Below are positions 31,424-41,069 of a stretch of DNA of 46,645 nucleotides, one piece after another (positions within the stretch are counted from its first letter, which is position 1; each line of letters opens with the position of its first letter). The notes beneath the pieces are model-generated. The model was not told the DNA's origin and ran no database searches. It saw only the letters and a program-made list of their open reading frames with translations. Location of the stretch: NCBI GenBank assembly GCA_947301965.1, contig CAMYUM010000013.1:1-46645 (forward strand), in the 5' to 3' direction. Both the position numbers and the translations under genes were made by a program. This DNA comes from an uncultured Azospirillum sp. GTDB taxonomy: Bacteria; Pseudomonadota; Alphaproteobacteria; RF32; CAG-239.

Positions 31424-32218
31424 ATGTTAGTAGACAGCCATTGTCATATTGATTTTAATGATTTTGAAGATGATATTGAAGAAATTATCCAGCATATGAA
31501 AGATGGCGGAGTTACAACCGCACTGAATGCCGGAAACGGTTTGGAGGATTTCGGAAATCAATTAAAACTGTCAAAAAAATATCCGTTTATTTATACGGCG
31601 GTGGGAGTACACCCGCATAATGCCGATGATTATCTGAATGTGACGGCACAAGATTTGATTGCAAAAACTCGCTATAAAAAAGTGGTGGGAATCGGTGAGT
31701 GCGGATTGGATTATTATTATGATTATAGCGCAAAAGACAACCAAATAAGACTGTTTAGAGAACATGTAAAAGCTTCGCAAGAAACGGGATTGCCGTTGAT
31801 TATTCATACGCGCAATGCAGATGAAGATACGATGGCAATATTGGACGAGATGTATAAGCAAAAACCGTTCAGCGGTGAAATCCACTGTTTTTCGTCATCG
31901 AAAGAATTGGCAGATTTTGCGTTATCAATCGGTTTTTATATTTCGGCATCGGGGATTATAACATTTAATAAGAGCGGTGATTTGCGGGATATTTTTGCAA
32001 CAATACCAAATGAAAAGTTATTGGTTGAAACGGATTCTCCTTTTCTGGCACCGATACCGTTGAGAGGACATCGCAATGAGCCGGCAAATGTTAAATATGT
32101 GGTTGAGAAGCTGGCTCAGATTAAAGATATGTCATTTGAAAAGGTAGCAGAACTGACATCTCATAATTTTTATAAATTATTCAGGAAAGCGAGTGATAAG
32201 GGGAGGTATAAGTATTAA
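31424..32218 (+). CDS. tatD: TatD-family hydrolase
   Basis: 264 residues with the metal-dependent hydrolase motifs DSHCHIDF (HxH), GIGECGLDYYY, PLIIHTRNAD, GEIHCFSS and LVETDSPFLAP. TatD/YcfH proteins are deoxyribonucleases of the amidohydrolase superfamily. GAGG precedes the ATG by 6 bases. It follows holB as in most Alphaproteobacteria and overlaps the next gene by one base. Confidence 0.94.
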   Translation: MLVDSHCHIDFNDFEDDIEEIIQHMKDGGVTTALNAGNGLEDFGNQLKLSKKYPFIYTAVGVHPHNADDYLNVTAQDLIAKTRYKKVVGIGECGLDYYYDYSAKDNQIRLFREHVKASQETGLPLIIHTRNADEDTMAILDEMYKQKPFSGEIHCFSSSKELADFALSIGFYISASGIITFNKSGDLRDIFATIPNEKLLVETDSPFLAPIPLRGHRNEPANVKYVVEKLAQIKDMSFEKVAELTSHNFYKLFRKASDKGRYKY

Positions 32219-33006
32219 TGTATAAGATAATTATTTTAGGAAGCGGAGCCGCCCCCGGAGTTCCGGCAATAGCAATGGGATGGGGAAATTGCAATCCGGA
32301 AAATCCTAAAAACTTCCGCACTCGCACCACAACATATTTGGAATATAACGGAACAAAACTGTTGATTGATACATCGCCGGATTTGCGTGGGCAAATGCTT
32401 CAGAACGGAATAACTACTCTTGATGCGGTTTTATATACGCATTCTCATGCCGACCATTTACACGGGATTGATGATTTGCGCGAAATTAACCGAATTAATC
32501 ATGGGAGTTTGGATGTTTATGCAAGCGATGATACCGTGCGTGTGATTAAGCAGCGTTTTCCTTATTTATTGGCAACACCGTCGAAGGCAAACAATGTTTC
32601 AATGCAACCGAGTTTGGTCGCAAATGAAGTTAAATATTATGAGCCGTTTTATATAAATGATTTGAAAATTGTTGCCGTCAGGTTGTTAGGGCATGCCGTA
32701 CCGTCAACAGGATACATATTTAATGACGGAGAAGTGGTTTATATTGCTGATTATCGTAAGCTGGAAGATGAGACGTTTAAATTTATAAAGAAAGAGGTTG
32801 AATTGGCAATTTTTCCGATGACGACAATGGAAGGATCGGAATTTCATGCCGGGCTGAATGAAATTTTACAAGATATTAAACGTTTTGGGTGTAAACAGGC
32901 AATAGTTAATCATATGGCGGCAGAATGTGATTATGACAAAGTGAGAAAGAACACTCCTAAAAATGTTGAGCCGGCATATGATAATATGGTGATTAAGATA
33001 GAGTAA
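32218..33006 (+). CDS. MBL-fold metal-dependent hydrolase (PhnP/YcbX-like)
   Basis: 262 residues with the metallo-beta-lactamase signature THSHADHLHGIDDLRE and later metal ligands GHAVPSTGY and ADYRK, plus VNHMAAECDYD near the end. PhnP-type enzymes of this layout hydrolyse cyclic phosphates; the substrate here is unknown. It follows tatD with a one-base overlap, a widely conserved pair. Confidence 0.9.
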   Translation: MYKIIILGSGAAPGVPAIAMGWGNCNPENPKNFRTRTTTYLEYNGTKLLIDTSPDLRGQMLQNGITTLDAVLYTHSHADHLHGIDDLREINRINHGSLDVYASDDTVRVIKQRFPYLLATPSKANNVSMQPSLVANEVKYYEPFYINDLKIVAVRLLGHAVPSTGYIFNDGEVVYIADYRKLEDETFKFIKKEVELAIFPMTTMEGSEFHAGLNEILQDIKRFGCKQAIVNHMAAECDYDKVRKNTPKNVEPAYDNMVIKIE

Positions 33007-33016
33007 GGGAAAGAAA

Positions 33017-33868
33017 ATGCTTTGTATTTATCATGTTGCAGATCATGATGGAAAAGGTTCCGGTGCAATTATTAGGAGTGTGTATCCTGAAGTTGAATTG
33101 TTGGGACTTAATCATGATATGGAAATTCCATATGATGAAATTGCCAAACATGAGAAAATATTTGTATGTGATTTTGCGTTGCCGCTTAAGTTTATGTTTG
33201 AGCTGAATGATACCAAAGATCTTACGTGGATAGACCATCATGCCTCGGTTATTGAGGAATATAATAAAGCGGTTGCTCGGGGTGAAAAACCGATTAAAGG
33301 TTTGACAAAAGTGGGGCAGGCGGCAATAGAACTTTGTTGGCAATATTTTTATCCGGACAAAGAAGTACCTTTGGGTGTGCAGTTGTTGGCAAAAAATGAT
33401 TTGTTTGATTTGAGTGATCCGAGAGTGCGTCCGTTTGAATATGCAATGCAGTCGATGGGCGTTAATTCTCCCGATGATAAAATTTGGCAAGATTTGCTGT
33501 TCGGAGACTTTGACGTTGGTAAAATGGTCGAAGAAGGACAGCGGATTTTGGCGTGGATAAATGTGCGCAATTATCGCTTGGTCAGAGGAATGTCATTTGA
33601 AGCCGAAATTGACGGATTGAAATGTATATGCGGCAATATGGCGCAGGGATATTCGTCTTTTTATGATTCTTTACCGAATCGTGATAAATATGATGTGATG
33701 ATCAATTTTTATATGAACAAAAATCGCAAATGGAATTTGTCGTTTTATTCAAGCAAAGAAAATGTTGACGTTTCAAAATTGGCGGCAAAGTTCGGCGGCG
33801 GCGGTCACAAGGGAGCGGCGGGAGCTTCAGCTTTGGACGAGTTGCCGGAGTTTTTGCTGAGAAGATAA
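33017..33868 (+). CDS. DHH/DHHA1 family phosphoesterase
   Basis: 283 residues. The first metal motif is ADHDGKGSGA; DFALP and WIDHHASVIEEY give the DHH motif. The C-terminal DHHA1 motif FGGGGHKGAAGAS is complete. Proteins of this family degrade short oligonucleotides or cyclic dinucleotides. The spacing of motifs fits the short bacterial subfamily; specificity cannot be told. GGGAAAG precedes the ATG. Confidence 0.88.
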   Translation: MLCIYHVADHDGKGSGAIIRSVYPEVELLGLNHDMEIPYDEIAKHEKIFVCDFALPLKFMFELNDTKDLTWIDHHASVIEEYNKAVARGEKPIKGLTKVGQAAIELCWQYFYPDKEVPLGVQLLAKNDLFDLSDPRVRPFEYAMQSMGVNSPDDKIWQDLLFGDFDVGKMVEEGQRILAWINVRNYRLVRGMSFEAEIDGLKCICGNMAQGYSSFYDSLPNRDKYDVMINFYMNKNRKWNLSFYSSKENVDVSKLAAKFGGGGHKGAAGASALDELPEFLLRR

Positions 33869-33933
33869 TTTTTGCTTGAATTGCTTAAAATTTGCAGATA
33901 GCCTGAAAGCAGGTAAGAATAAAGGAGAGCGTT

Positions 33934-34800
33934 ATGGCTTTAATGAGAAAAAATAAAGATGAAGATATTTCACGTATTTCGGGATTGCCGGGACTGATAC
34001 ATAAAATAGTTATGTTTTTTACCTATCCTTTCCGGCGTCCGTTACGCTTTTTGTTGTTTGTGCTGGCTCTGTGCGTTATAGCATACATTATCCCTATATT
34101 GTATGGTGTGGCACCAAAAGATGTGTGCAGCTGGTATCTTGATTTGATCAAAAATGTTCGTCAGCAAGTTACGGTGGTACACGAGAAAAGAGGAACGGAT
34201 AAACTGGTCGATAACGATTATCAGCCAACCCCTCGTGAAGTCAGACGGCGGATGTTTGAGGCAGCATCAGGGCAAGATCCGCAAAGGGTTGATGTGTTGA
34301 GAGAATCGGCTGCAGATGTTGTGGATATTAAAGACGTGCAACGAGATGTTATGGTTGAAATGCCGGAGGAAACAGTCGCCGAGCATAAGCCGGAACTAAT
34401 TAAGGTTTATGATGAACCGGCTGTTGTTCAAGAAGCGGAAAAAAGCGAAAAACCAAGAGAGTTTGATTATACCAAGCATTATGGTGAATATTCAAACCTT
34501 GACTATGTCGCTACACCATTGGAAATCAGCGGTGAGGCTAAGGTTTATGATGTAAATGATATGTCAATAGGCGATACTTATGTATTTTTGTACGGTATAT
34601 ATTCAAATCCGCGCACGGAAAAGGGCGTTAAGGGAAAAGTATTTTTGAAAAATTTTGTGCAGGATGAGAACGTGATTTGCAAAATTGTTGCTTATACAAA
34701 AACTGATAAAACTGCAACCGCCGTATGTTATGTAGGCGAGGTCGAAATTAATTCTTTGTTGGTAGAACGAGGCTTTTCTGATTGGGTTGCAGCTCGTTAG
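33934..34800 (+). CDS. Membrane-anchored protein with a degenerate SNase-like domain
   Basis: 288 residues. A basic cytoplasmic N-terminus, one or two membrane segments (residues about 27-65), and an acidic linker of about 100 residues precede a C-terminal OB-fold domain. Its pattern (VNDMSIGDTYVFLYGI...INSLLVERGFSDWV) resembles staphylococcal-nuclease-like domains. The catalytic Arg and Glu positions of true nucleases are not recognisable, so it is probably a binding rather than cutting domain. AAGGAG precedes the ATG. The gene lies between the DHH gene and trkH; partner unknown. Confidence 0.65.
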   Translation: MALMRKNKDEDISRISGLPGLIHKIVMFFTYPFRRPLRFLLFVLALCVIAYIIPILYGVAPKDVCSWYLDLIKNVRQQVTVVHEKRGTDKLVDNDYQPTPREVRRRMFEAASGQDPQRVDVLRESAADVVDIKDVQRDVMVEMPEETVAEHKPELIKVYDEPAVVQEAEKSEKPREFDYTKHYGEYSNLDYVATPLEISGEAKVYDVNDMSIGDTYVFLYGIYSNPRTEKGVKGKVFLKNFVQDENVICKIVAYTKTDKTATAVCYVGEVEINSLLVERGFSDWVAAR

Positions 34801-34818
34801 CGTAGGGAGTGACCGAAT

Positions 34819-36264
34819 ATGTGGCAACTTGTTTTAATGATAAACGGTTATTTTATAAGCGTTATCGGCTGCGCGATGCTGGCAGTTGCCGGATATGACA
34901 TGTATGTTAGCTCCAGTAGTTGGTCGCTGTTTCTGAATTCGGCATTGTTTACAATGTTTATCGGACTGTCTTTGTTTTTATCAAACAGAACCTCAACCAA
35001 CAGTATAAGTATGAGACAAGGGTATTTGCTGACGACCACCAGCTGGTTTAGTATAGGTTTGTTGGCAACATTACCGTTTGTAATGTACGGAGTGGTACCA
35101 AGTTTTCATGATGCGTTTTTTGAAGCGGTATCGGGGGTTACCGGCACCGGTGCGACAATATTTTCCGATGTTGAGAGTTTACCGAGACCGATTTTGTTGT
35201 GGCGGTCGGTATTGAATATGATCGGAGGTATCGGAGTGGTTGTTTTTGCATCAGCTTTGTTACCATTTTTGGGTATCGGCGGAATGCAAATTTTTCAACG
35301 TGAAAACTCGGACATCAATGACAAATTTATGCCGAAGTTCAGGTATATCGCGAAAAGAATTATCTTGGTTTATATATTCTTTTTAATTTGTTGTATTACG
35401 TGTTTGTACTTTGCCGGTATGGATATGTTTGATGCGGTAAATCACGGCTTTTCGGCAGTGGCAACATCAGGGTTTTCTACAAAAAATAATTCAATCGGCT
35501 ATTTTGACAGCCCGCTTATTGAAGCTATAATTATACTTTTTATGTTGCTGTCAGCATTGCCAATGACATTTTTTATATTGCTGGTGCAAAATAAGTTCAG
35601 GCATTCTCTGCGTACGGTACAGGTTGTGGCTTTTTTAAAAATAGTATTTTTTACTGTTGTGGCGATGACATTGTGGCTACGCCTGAGCGGCAAAATTGAT
35701 GATATAGTTCAAGCATTCAGATATGCGGCGTTTAATGTGGTATCAATTATGACCACAACAGGGCTTTCATCTACGGATTATTTGGCGTGGGGATCCTTTG
35801 CGGTGGCGGCGTTTACCGTAATCGGCTTAATCGGAGGATGCTCAGGGTCTACGACCGGTTCAATAAAGATTTTTCGTTGGCAGGTTATTACGGCATTTTT
35901 ACGTCAGACATTGGCGCTGGCGGTTGCTCCGCGAAGAATGGTGCCTTTAAAAATAAAGCAATTTGTACTGGGCAATGAGGTTGTTGTTTCAGTATTGATT
36001 TTTACGACCCTGTTTTTCTTGGTCGCCGCGTTTTTGATTTTGTTATTAACATTGAGCGGTGTAGATGCTTTTACGGCTTTTGCGGCAGTTATGGGATGTA
36101 TCACCAATGTCGGTCCCGGTGTGGCGGAAAGTATCGGTCCGAGCGGCAGTTTTGCAATGTTTTCGCCGTTTGTAAAATATGTTTTAGCATTGGCAATGCT
36201 GTTGGGAAGATTGGAAATTTTGACAATCCTGGTGGTGTTTACACGAAGTTTTTGGAGAAAATAG
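34819..36264 (+). CDS. trkH: Potassium uptake protein TrkH
   Basis: 481 residues with about ten membrane helices and the selectivity-filter loops of the Trk/Ktr channel family (GVTGTGATIF, SAVATSGFST, MTTTGLSSTDY and VTNVGPG-like CITNVGPGVA). It conducts potassium with TrkA, whose gene is not in this window. Two charged residues in GGCSGSTTGSIK match the family. GGGAG 9 bases upstream. It ends in a strong terminator. Confidence 0.95.
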   Translation: MWQLVLMINGYFISVIGCAMLAVAGYDMYVSSSSWSLFLNSALFTMFIGLSLFLSNRTSTNSISMRQGYLLTTTSWFSIGLLATLPFVMYGVVPSFHDAFFEAVSGVTGTGATIFSDVESLPRPILLWRSVLNMIGGIGVVVFASALLPFLGIGGMQIFQRENSDINDKFMPKFRYIAKRIILVYIFFLICCITCLYFAGMDMFDAVNHGFSAVATSGFSTKNNSIGYFDSPLIEAIIILFMLLSALPMTFFILLVQNKFRHSLRTVQVVAFLKIVFFTVVAMTLWLRLSGKIDDIVQAFRYAAFNVVSIMTTTGLSSTDYLAWGSFAVAAFTVIGLIGGCSGSTTGSIKIFRWQVITAFLRQTLALAVAPRRMVPLKIKQFVLGNEVVVSVLIFTTLFFLVAAFLILLLTLSGVDAFTAFAAVMGCITNVGPGVAESIGPSGSFAMFSPFVKYVLALAMLLGRLEILTILVVFTRSFWRK

Positions 36265-36281
36265 CAGTATGCCGGAATACA

Positions 36282-36310
36282 AAAAAATCCCGAAATTTCG
36301 GGATTTTTTT
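36282..36310. terminator. Terminator between trkH and gcrA
   Basis: Perfect stem AAAAAATCCCGAAA / TTTCGGGATTTTTT on both strands, serving trkH (plus) and gcrA (minus). Confidence 0.9.
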
Positions 36311-36327
36311 GTATCTATTAATTTGAA

Positions 36328-36918
36328 TTATTTTTTGCTGTTTGGCTTGACATATGCGAGAGCCGCATGCTCTTCGCAATAGGTTTGTCCGACTTTTACC
36401 TTACGACCGCAAAAATGAAAGTTTTCGTCTTTGGGATCGCCAAGAGGCCAACGGCATGTGTGATTATCAAGATCAGTAAGTTTGGCATTGCCGTTATATG
36501 TTTTTGCAGGTTGAACAGGCTTGGGGGTAAAAATGTGTTCGGGAATTTTAGAAGTTGGTTGCTTTTTTTCCTGCGGTGCTTTTTTAGGTTCAGACACCGG
36601 CTTGACTTTTTTCTGCGGAGATGCAACAACCTTCTTCTCCGAGGCTTTTACCGCCTTGGAAACAGTCTTTTCAGCCTTTTTTTCGGCAGGCTTGTCGGCT
36701 TTCAGTTTAGTTTTTTTTTCAGCCACAGCAGATTTAGTATTTTCAGTTTTTTCACCTTTCTTTTTGATTGGGGAAGGACGTGCATCAAGTTGCAAACGGT
36801 GAACTTTGCCGACAATGGAGTTCTTTGAAACGCCGAGGCGCTTGCCGATTTCACCGGTGGTAAGTCCTTGTTTCCACATAATTCTCAGGTCTTCAACCAT
36901 CTTTTCTGTCCAAGCCAT
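36328..36918 (-). CDS. gcrA: GcrA cell cycle regulator
   Basis: The start is at 36918 (MAWTEKMVEDLRIMWKQG), with AGGAG 7 bases upstream; the ATG at 36924 sits too close to that site. This gives 196 residues. The N-terminal helix-turn-helix (GEIGKRLGVSKNSIVGKVHR) binds DNA at CcrM-methylated GANTC promoters and recruits RNA polymerase. A long Lys/Ala/Pro-rich linker (residues about 50-140) precedes the C-terminal motif CRWPLGDPKDENFHFCG and TYCEEHA. GcrA is limited to Alphaproteobacteria, which anchors the taxonomic call. Here the linker is longer than in Caulobacter GcrA. Confidence 0.94.
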   Translation of the reverse strand: MAWTEKMVEDLRIMWKQGLTTGEIGKRLGVSKNSIVGKVHRLQLDARPSPIKKKGEKTENTKSAVAEKKTKLKADKPAEKKAEKTVSKAVKASEKKVVASPQKKVKPVSEPKKAPQEKKQPTSKIPEHIFTPKPVQPAKTYNGNAKLTDLDNHTCRWPLGDPKDENFHFCGRKVKVGQTYCEEHAALAYVKPNSKK

Positions 36919-37049
36919 AGCCATTCTCCTTAAATGTTATGAACAATTTGATATTAGAACAATATTTCGCGCGAGTCTAGAAAATTATTTAAATGTTACT
37001 TTTTATTAAAGAAATTATTATATTTTTATATCAGAAACGGAGTGAATTG

Positions 37050-38294
37050 ATGAAAAGCAAATTGTTTTTTTCGACTTTAATGGCCATAGTTATGGGGTGC
37101 TCAGGCGTGTGGGCAATTGCTCCGTACGATTTTGCACCGAAGTTTAAGGTCGATCTGGATGAAGAACTGCCACCGATTACGGAGTTGAGAGAGCAGTTTC
37201 GTCCGGCTCCGGTGTATGATCGTAAATATAAATATTATTGGCGAATCGGAAATCAATTTGACAGAGAGTTTGCTCAAACCATACGTCGCTATGGAAGCAG
37301 AGATCGACGCCTGAAATGGGAAGGCGAAGATGAGTTTTATGCAATGATAAAAAATATGGATCCTAAAATGTATCCATATATAGGACCGTATCTGCATACG
37401 GTTCCAGGAATTCCCGAAAAAATATTAAATATGCCGGGAATTAAAGAAACCAAAAATAAATTTCCAACAAGAATTGCTCCCCAAGTGGCCGATATAGAAG
37501 ATTTGGAAATGTTGTCTCCGGTATTTTATTTTTTGCTTATGCCGGAGGCGTGGAAAGACAATACCGAGCATGAGGAAATTCAAATTCCGCGGAAGTTGCC
37601 GGAACCGGTTAATAAATACCGTTTGAAATTGCTTAATGACATATCTCGCATTATTCGACCGGAAGATTTTGCTCCGGGAGCGGTTGCGGCAAGCAAAGTA
37701 GAAAAAAGTTTGCGAACAATAAATCCAACCGAAAATTCACCGTTAACCAGCCCGGATATTGAAGCATTTGTGGGAACGCTTGATGAGCTTAATAATTTTG
37801 GTGACAACTTGATGGTCGAACTGAGGTTGATTGAGGCCGGAAATTTGCTTGAAGCATGGGAAAAAGCAAATGATAAAAGTCCGGGAGTTCCAGGGCTTAA
37901 AGATTTGGTTAATCCGTGCGTGAGATTGGTGCAAAAGGTTCGTCTTGCAGGGTTGGAAGGTGAGTTTAAAAGTATTATCGCCAAGCAAGGTTTTAATGAA
38001 AAAGAGTGGGCGTACACATGTGATAAAACCGTAAAAGCTTATCGTGTGCTGAATATGACGCAAATTGAAACACGAGCAGTAAAGTTTTATAAGAAAAATG
38101 TGTTTGAAGATGTGTTGAATTCATATGAATATAAATATGGCGAAATGATTGCGGCAACAATGCAGAGTATTGTGGAAATGTATACCGCCCCGCTGGAAGA
38201 TGTATTGGAGGTTAAGAAGAATTATAAGGCGATTGAGGACAGTTTGACCAAGAGTCATCAGCGAATCGGCGCTCAAACAATTTATTTGAAGTAA
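37050..38294 (+). CDS. Secreted protein of unknown function
   Basis: The start is at 37050 (MKSKLFFSTLMAIVMGCSGV), with GGAG 7 bases upstream; the ATG at 36993 is upstream of the signal peptide and less likely. This gives 414 residues: a signal peptide cleaved near VWAIA, then a hydrophilic, largely helical body rich in Glu and Lys. Cysteines occur at NPCVRLVQ and YTCDKTVK, spaced so as to allow a disulfide. No family recognised. It lies between gcrA (divergent) and rpoZ, with no sign of an operon with either. Confidence 0.7.
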   Translation: MKSKLFFSTLMAIVMGCSGVWAIAPYDFAPKFKVDLDEELPPITELREQFRPAPVYDRKYKYYWRIGNQFDREFAQTIRRYGSRDRRLKWEGEDEFYAMIKNMDPKMYPYIGPYLHTVPGIPEKILNMPGIKETKNKFPTRIAPQVADIEDLEMLSPVFYFLLMPEAWKDNTEHEEIQIPRKLPEPVNKYRLKLLNDISRIIRPEDFAPGAVAASKVEKSLRTINPTENSPLTSPDIEAFVGTLDELNNFGDNLMVELRLIEAGNLLEAWEKANDKSPGVPGLKDLVNPCVRLVQKVRLAGLEGEFKSIIAKQGFNEKEWAYTCDKTVKAYRVLNMTQIETRAVKFYKKNVFEDVLNSYEYKYGEMIAATMQSIVEMYTAPLEDVLEVKKNYKAIEDSLTKSHQRIGAQTIYLK

Positions 38295-38398
38295 AAACAA
38301 TGTGTTACCATTTAAAAAGTACGGTTTTTCTTGCCGAAATTTAAAATGTGCAATATAGTGGCAACCAAAATGTTTTAACAACCAGAAAAGGTAAAAAA

Positions 38399-38896
38399 AT
38401 GGCAAGAGTAACAGTCGAAGATTGTATTGATAAAATTCCCAATCGTTATGAATTGGTAATGGTTTCAACCCAGCGCGCAAAAGATATTTCGTCTGGTGCG
38501 CCGATTATGGTAGAACGCGATAATGACAAAAACCCCGTAATTGCATTGCGTGAGATTGCTGAGGAAAAAGTTAATATTGAAGAATTGCAAAAATCTTTGG
38601 TTATGGGACTTCAAAAATATGTTGAAGTTGAGGAACCTGAAGAAGAAGAAATGGAAATTATGGCTGCCGAGAAAGAATTGTCGGAATTGGACGAACAGTT
38701 CTCAGGGCTGTTGTTGGATAATGAAGTTTCGGATAATATGCAGGTTCATAGCAGCGATGACGACATTGATTTTGATGCCGTAATGGAAGGTGATGCCGAT
38801 GATACGGAAAATCTCGGCGATGATGAAGATGACCTCGGTTTTGATGATGGTGTCGAAGCCGGTGGCGATGACTTTGATGATTTTGGTGAGGAATAG
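38399..38896 (+). CDS. rpoZ: DNA-directed RNA polymerase subunit omega with acidic tail
   Basis: The start is at 38399 ([20 protein letters not shown]), with AAAGG 7 bases upstream. This gives 165 residues. The N-terminal omega fold ([17 protein letters not shown] and [13 protein letters not shown]) covers about 65 residues. The following 95-100 residues are strikingly acidic (many Asp/Glu runs) and have no match to the core subunit. Omega helps assemble RNA polymerase and, in other bacteria, forms part of the ppGpp site. It precedes rsh (ppGpp synthetase), a conserved alphaproteobacterial pair. Confidence 0.93.
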   Translation: MARVTVEDCIDKIPNRYELVMVSTQRAKDISSGAPIMVERDNDKNPVIALREIAEEKVNIEELQKSLVMGLQKYVEVEEPEEEEMEIMAAEKELSELDEQFSGLLLDNEVSDNMQVHSSDDDIDFDAVMEGDADDTENLGDDEDDLGFDDGVEAGGDDFDDFGEE

Positions 38897-38920
38897 TTAA
38901 AACAAAGGTGATTTAGCCGG

Positions 38921-41059
38921 ATGTTAAGACAGTATGAATTAGTGGATTTGGTCAAATCATATGACCCGGATGCAGACGAAGAAGCTCTGAACCGTGCGTA
39001 TGTATTTGCCATGAAAAAACACGGTGCGCAATTGCGTGCATCAGGTGATCCATATTATTCGCATCCGGTTGAAGTTGCCGGTATTCTTACTAAATTCAAG
39101 CTTGACTGCAATTCGGTTATTGCCGGTTTGCTGCATGATACGGTTGAAGATACCGATACGACGATTGAAGAAGTCCGCTCATTGTTCGGCGATCAGGTTG
39201 CAACATTGGTTGACGGCTTGACTAAGTTGGCAATGATTGAGCAAAAATCAATATATACCAAACAAGCCGAAAATTTCCGCAAGCTTTTGTTAGCAATGTC
39301 GGAAGATATACGAGTTCTGCTGATTAAGTTGGCCGACAGGTTGCATAATATGCGCACTCTGCATTTTCTGAAGCCGGAAAAAAGAACTCGCATTGCCCGA
39401 GAAACACTTGATATCTATGCCCCGTTGGCGGAACGTATAGGTATGCAGGAAGTTAAAAGTGAGCTGGAAGAACTTGCTTTTAAAGAGTTATATAAAGATG
39501 CGCATGATTCAATTGTCGCACGCCTGAACTTTTTGCGCGAAAAAGGCAGTGATATTGTTCCGAAGATTATTGAAACACTCAAAAAAGACATGGAAGAAAA
39601 TGGTGTCAAATGTGTGGTTACCGGACGTGAGAAAACGCCGTATTCAATTTGGCGTAAGATGCAGCAGAAGAACGCATCGTTTGAGCAATTATCAGATATT
39701 ATGGCTTTTCGTATTTGTGTGGAAGATATTGCAACCTGCTATCAGGCGCTGGGTATTGTTCATAGCAAATATCACATGGTGCCGCGTAGGTTTAAGGATT
39801 ATATTTCTACACCTAAACCTAATGGATATCGTTCATTACATACGGGAGTAATCGGTCCGGAAAATACGAGAATTGAGATTCAAATCCGTACCTATGAAAT
39901 GCATGAAATTGCCGAAAAAGGTGTGGCCGCTCACTGGGCGTATAAACAAGGACAAAAGGCCGAGGGCAAGAACTTCCGTTGGATACGCGAGTTGTTGGAA
40001 ATTTTGGATCAGGCCTCAAATCCGGAAGAGTTTTTGGAAAACACCAAGCTTGAGATGTATAATGACCAAGTGTTCTGTTTTACCCCAAAAGGGGATTTGA
40101 TTGGTCTGCCAATCAATTCAACCCCGGTTGATTTTGCATATGCAGTACACTCATCAATCGGGGATACTTGCGTCGGTGCAAAAATAAACGGCGAGATCAG
40201 GCCTTTGCGTACAGTATTGCAAAATGGTGATCAAGTTGAGGTGCTGACCTCAAAAGCACAGCATCCTTCAACGGAGTGGGAGCGTTTTGTGGTTACAGGA
40301 AAGGCTAAAGCCGCAATCAGGCGTTATGTCCGCGCCAACAAACGCGATCAGTTTATTGTTCTCGGACAGGAAATCTTGGAAAAACTGTTTAAAGGTGAAA
40401 ATTTAGAGTTTTCAGAAAAGAATTTGGTCAATGTTTTGCCAAACTTTGAGGCAGAGTCAATCAGCGATTTGTATGCTAAAGTCGGTGAGGGGCTGGTGAC
40501 CGGCTGGGATGTGATGAAAGCGGTCTATCCCGCCTACAAACAGTCAAAACTGGAAAAAGTTGTTAAGGCAATTAAGGTTCCGGCGTTTAAGAAAACCAAG
40601 AAAAAAGACGAAAACCCGTTGCAAATTGAAGGGCTTATTCCGGGTATGGCGATGCATTTTGCAGGTTGTTGCCATCCTCTTCCCGGGGACAGAATTGTTG
40701 GCATTGTCACAACCGGTAAAGGGGTGGCTGTACATACGATTGATTGTAAGGTGTTGGAAAAATATTCTAATGAGCCGGAGCGGTGGTTGGATATTTCCTG
40801 GGGTAAAATTGATGAGGCTGAAACATATACTGGACGTTTGAAGATTATGTTATCAAACGAACCGGGAAGTTTGGGCGAAATTTCTAATATTATGGCAAGA
40901 CACAATACTAATATTTCTAATCTTAATATTGTGTATCGTACGGTGAGCTATTTTGAAATCATGTTGGATTTGGACGTTAAAAACGTGCAACAACTGGAAG
41001 AGATTATAGCTTCGTTGAAATCATGCAAAGCGGTTAGCTATGTCGCTCGCGCAAATTAG
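38921..41059 (+). CDS. spoT: Bifunctional (p)ppGpp synthetase/hydrolase (Rsh)
   Basis: 712 residues with the complete Rel/SpoT layout. HD hydrolase domain: HPVEVAGILTKF and GLLHDTVEDTDTT. Synthetase domain: YSIWRKMQQKNASFEQLSD, FRICVE and NGYRSLHTGVIGP. A TGS domain (VFCFTPKGDLIGLPINSTP) and a C-terminal ACT domain (NEPGSLGEISNIMARHN) follow. The intact HD motif points to both making and breaking ppGpp. It acts with omega and DksA. In many relatives pdxJ or pyrE lies between this gene and acpS; here a DUF2062 gene does. Confidence 0.95.
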   Translation: MLRQYELVDLVKSYDPDADEEALNRAYVFAMKKHGAQLRASGDPYYSHPVEVAGILTKFKLDCNSVIAGLLHDTVEDTDTTIEEVRSLFGDQVATLVDGLTKLAMIEQKSIYTKQAENFRKLLLAMSEDIRVLLIKLADRLHNMRTLHFLKPEKRTRIARETLDIYAPLAERIGMQEVKSELEELAFKELYKDAHDSIVARLNFLREKGSDIVPKIIETLKKDMEENGVKCVVTGREKTPYSIWRKMQQKNASFEQLSDIMAFRICVEDIATCYQALGIVHSKYHMVPRRFKDYISTPKPNGYRSLHTGVIGPENTRIEIQIRTYEMHEIAEKGVAAHWAYKQGQKAEGKNFRWIRELLEILDQASNPEEFLENTKLEMYNDQVFCFTPKGDLIGLPINSTPVDFAYAVHSSIGDTCVGAKINGEIRPLRTVLQNGDQVEVLTSKAQHPSTEWERFVVTGKAKAAIRRYVRANKRDQFIVLGQEILEKLFKGENLEFSEKNLVNVLPNFEAESISDLYAKVGEGLVTGWDVMKAVYPAYKQSKLEKVVKAIKVPAFKKTKKKDENPLQIEGLIPGMAMHFAGCCHPLPGDRIVGIVTTGKGVAVHTIDCKVLEKYSNEPERWLDISWGKIDEAETYTGRLKIMLSNEPGSLGEISNIMARHNTNISNLNIVYRTVSYFEIMLDLDVKNVQQLEEIIASLKSCKAVSYVARAN

Positions 41060-41069
41060 GGGATAGGTA

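Noticed and set aside
36993-37049. N-terminal extension of the secreted protein
   Set aside because: The signal peptide starts at ATG 37050, which has GGAG 7 bases upstream.
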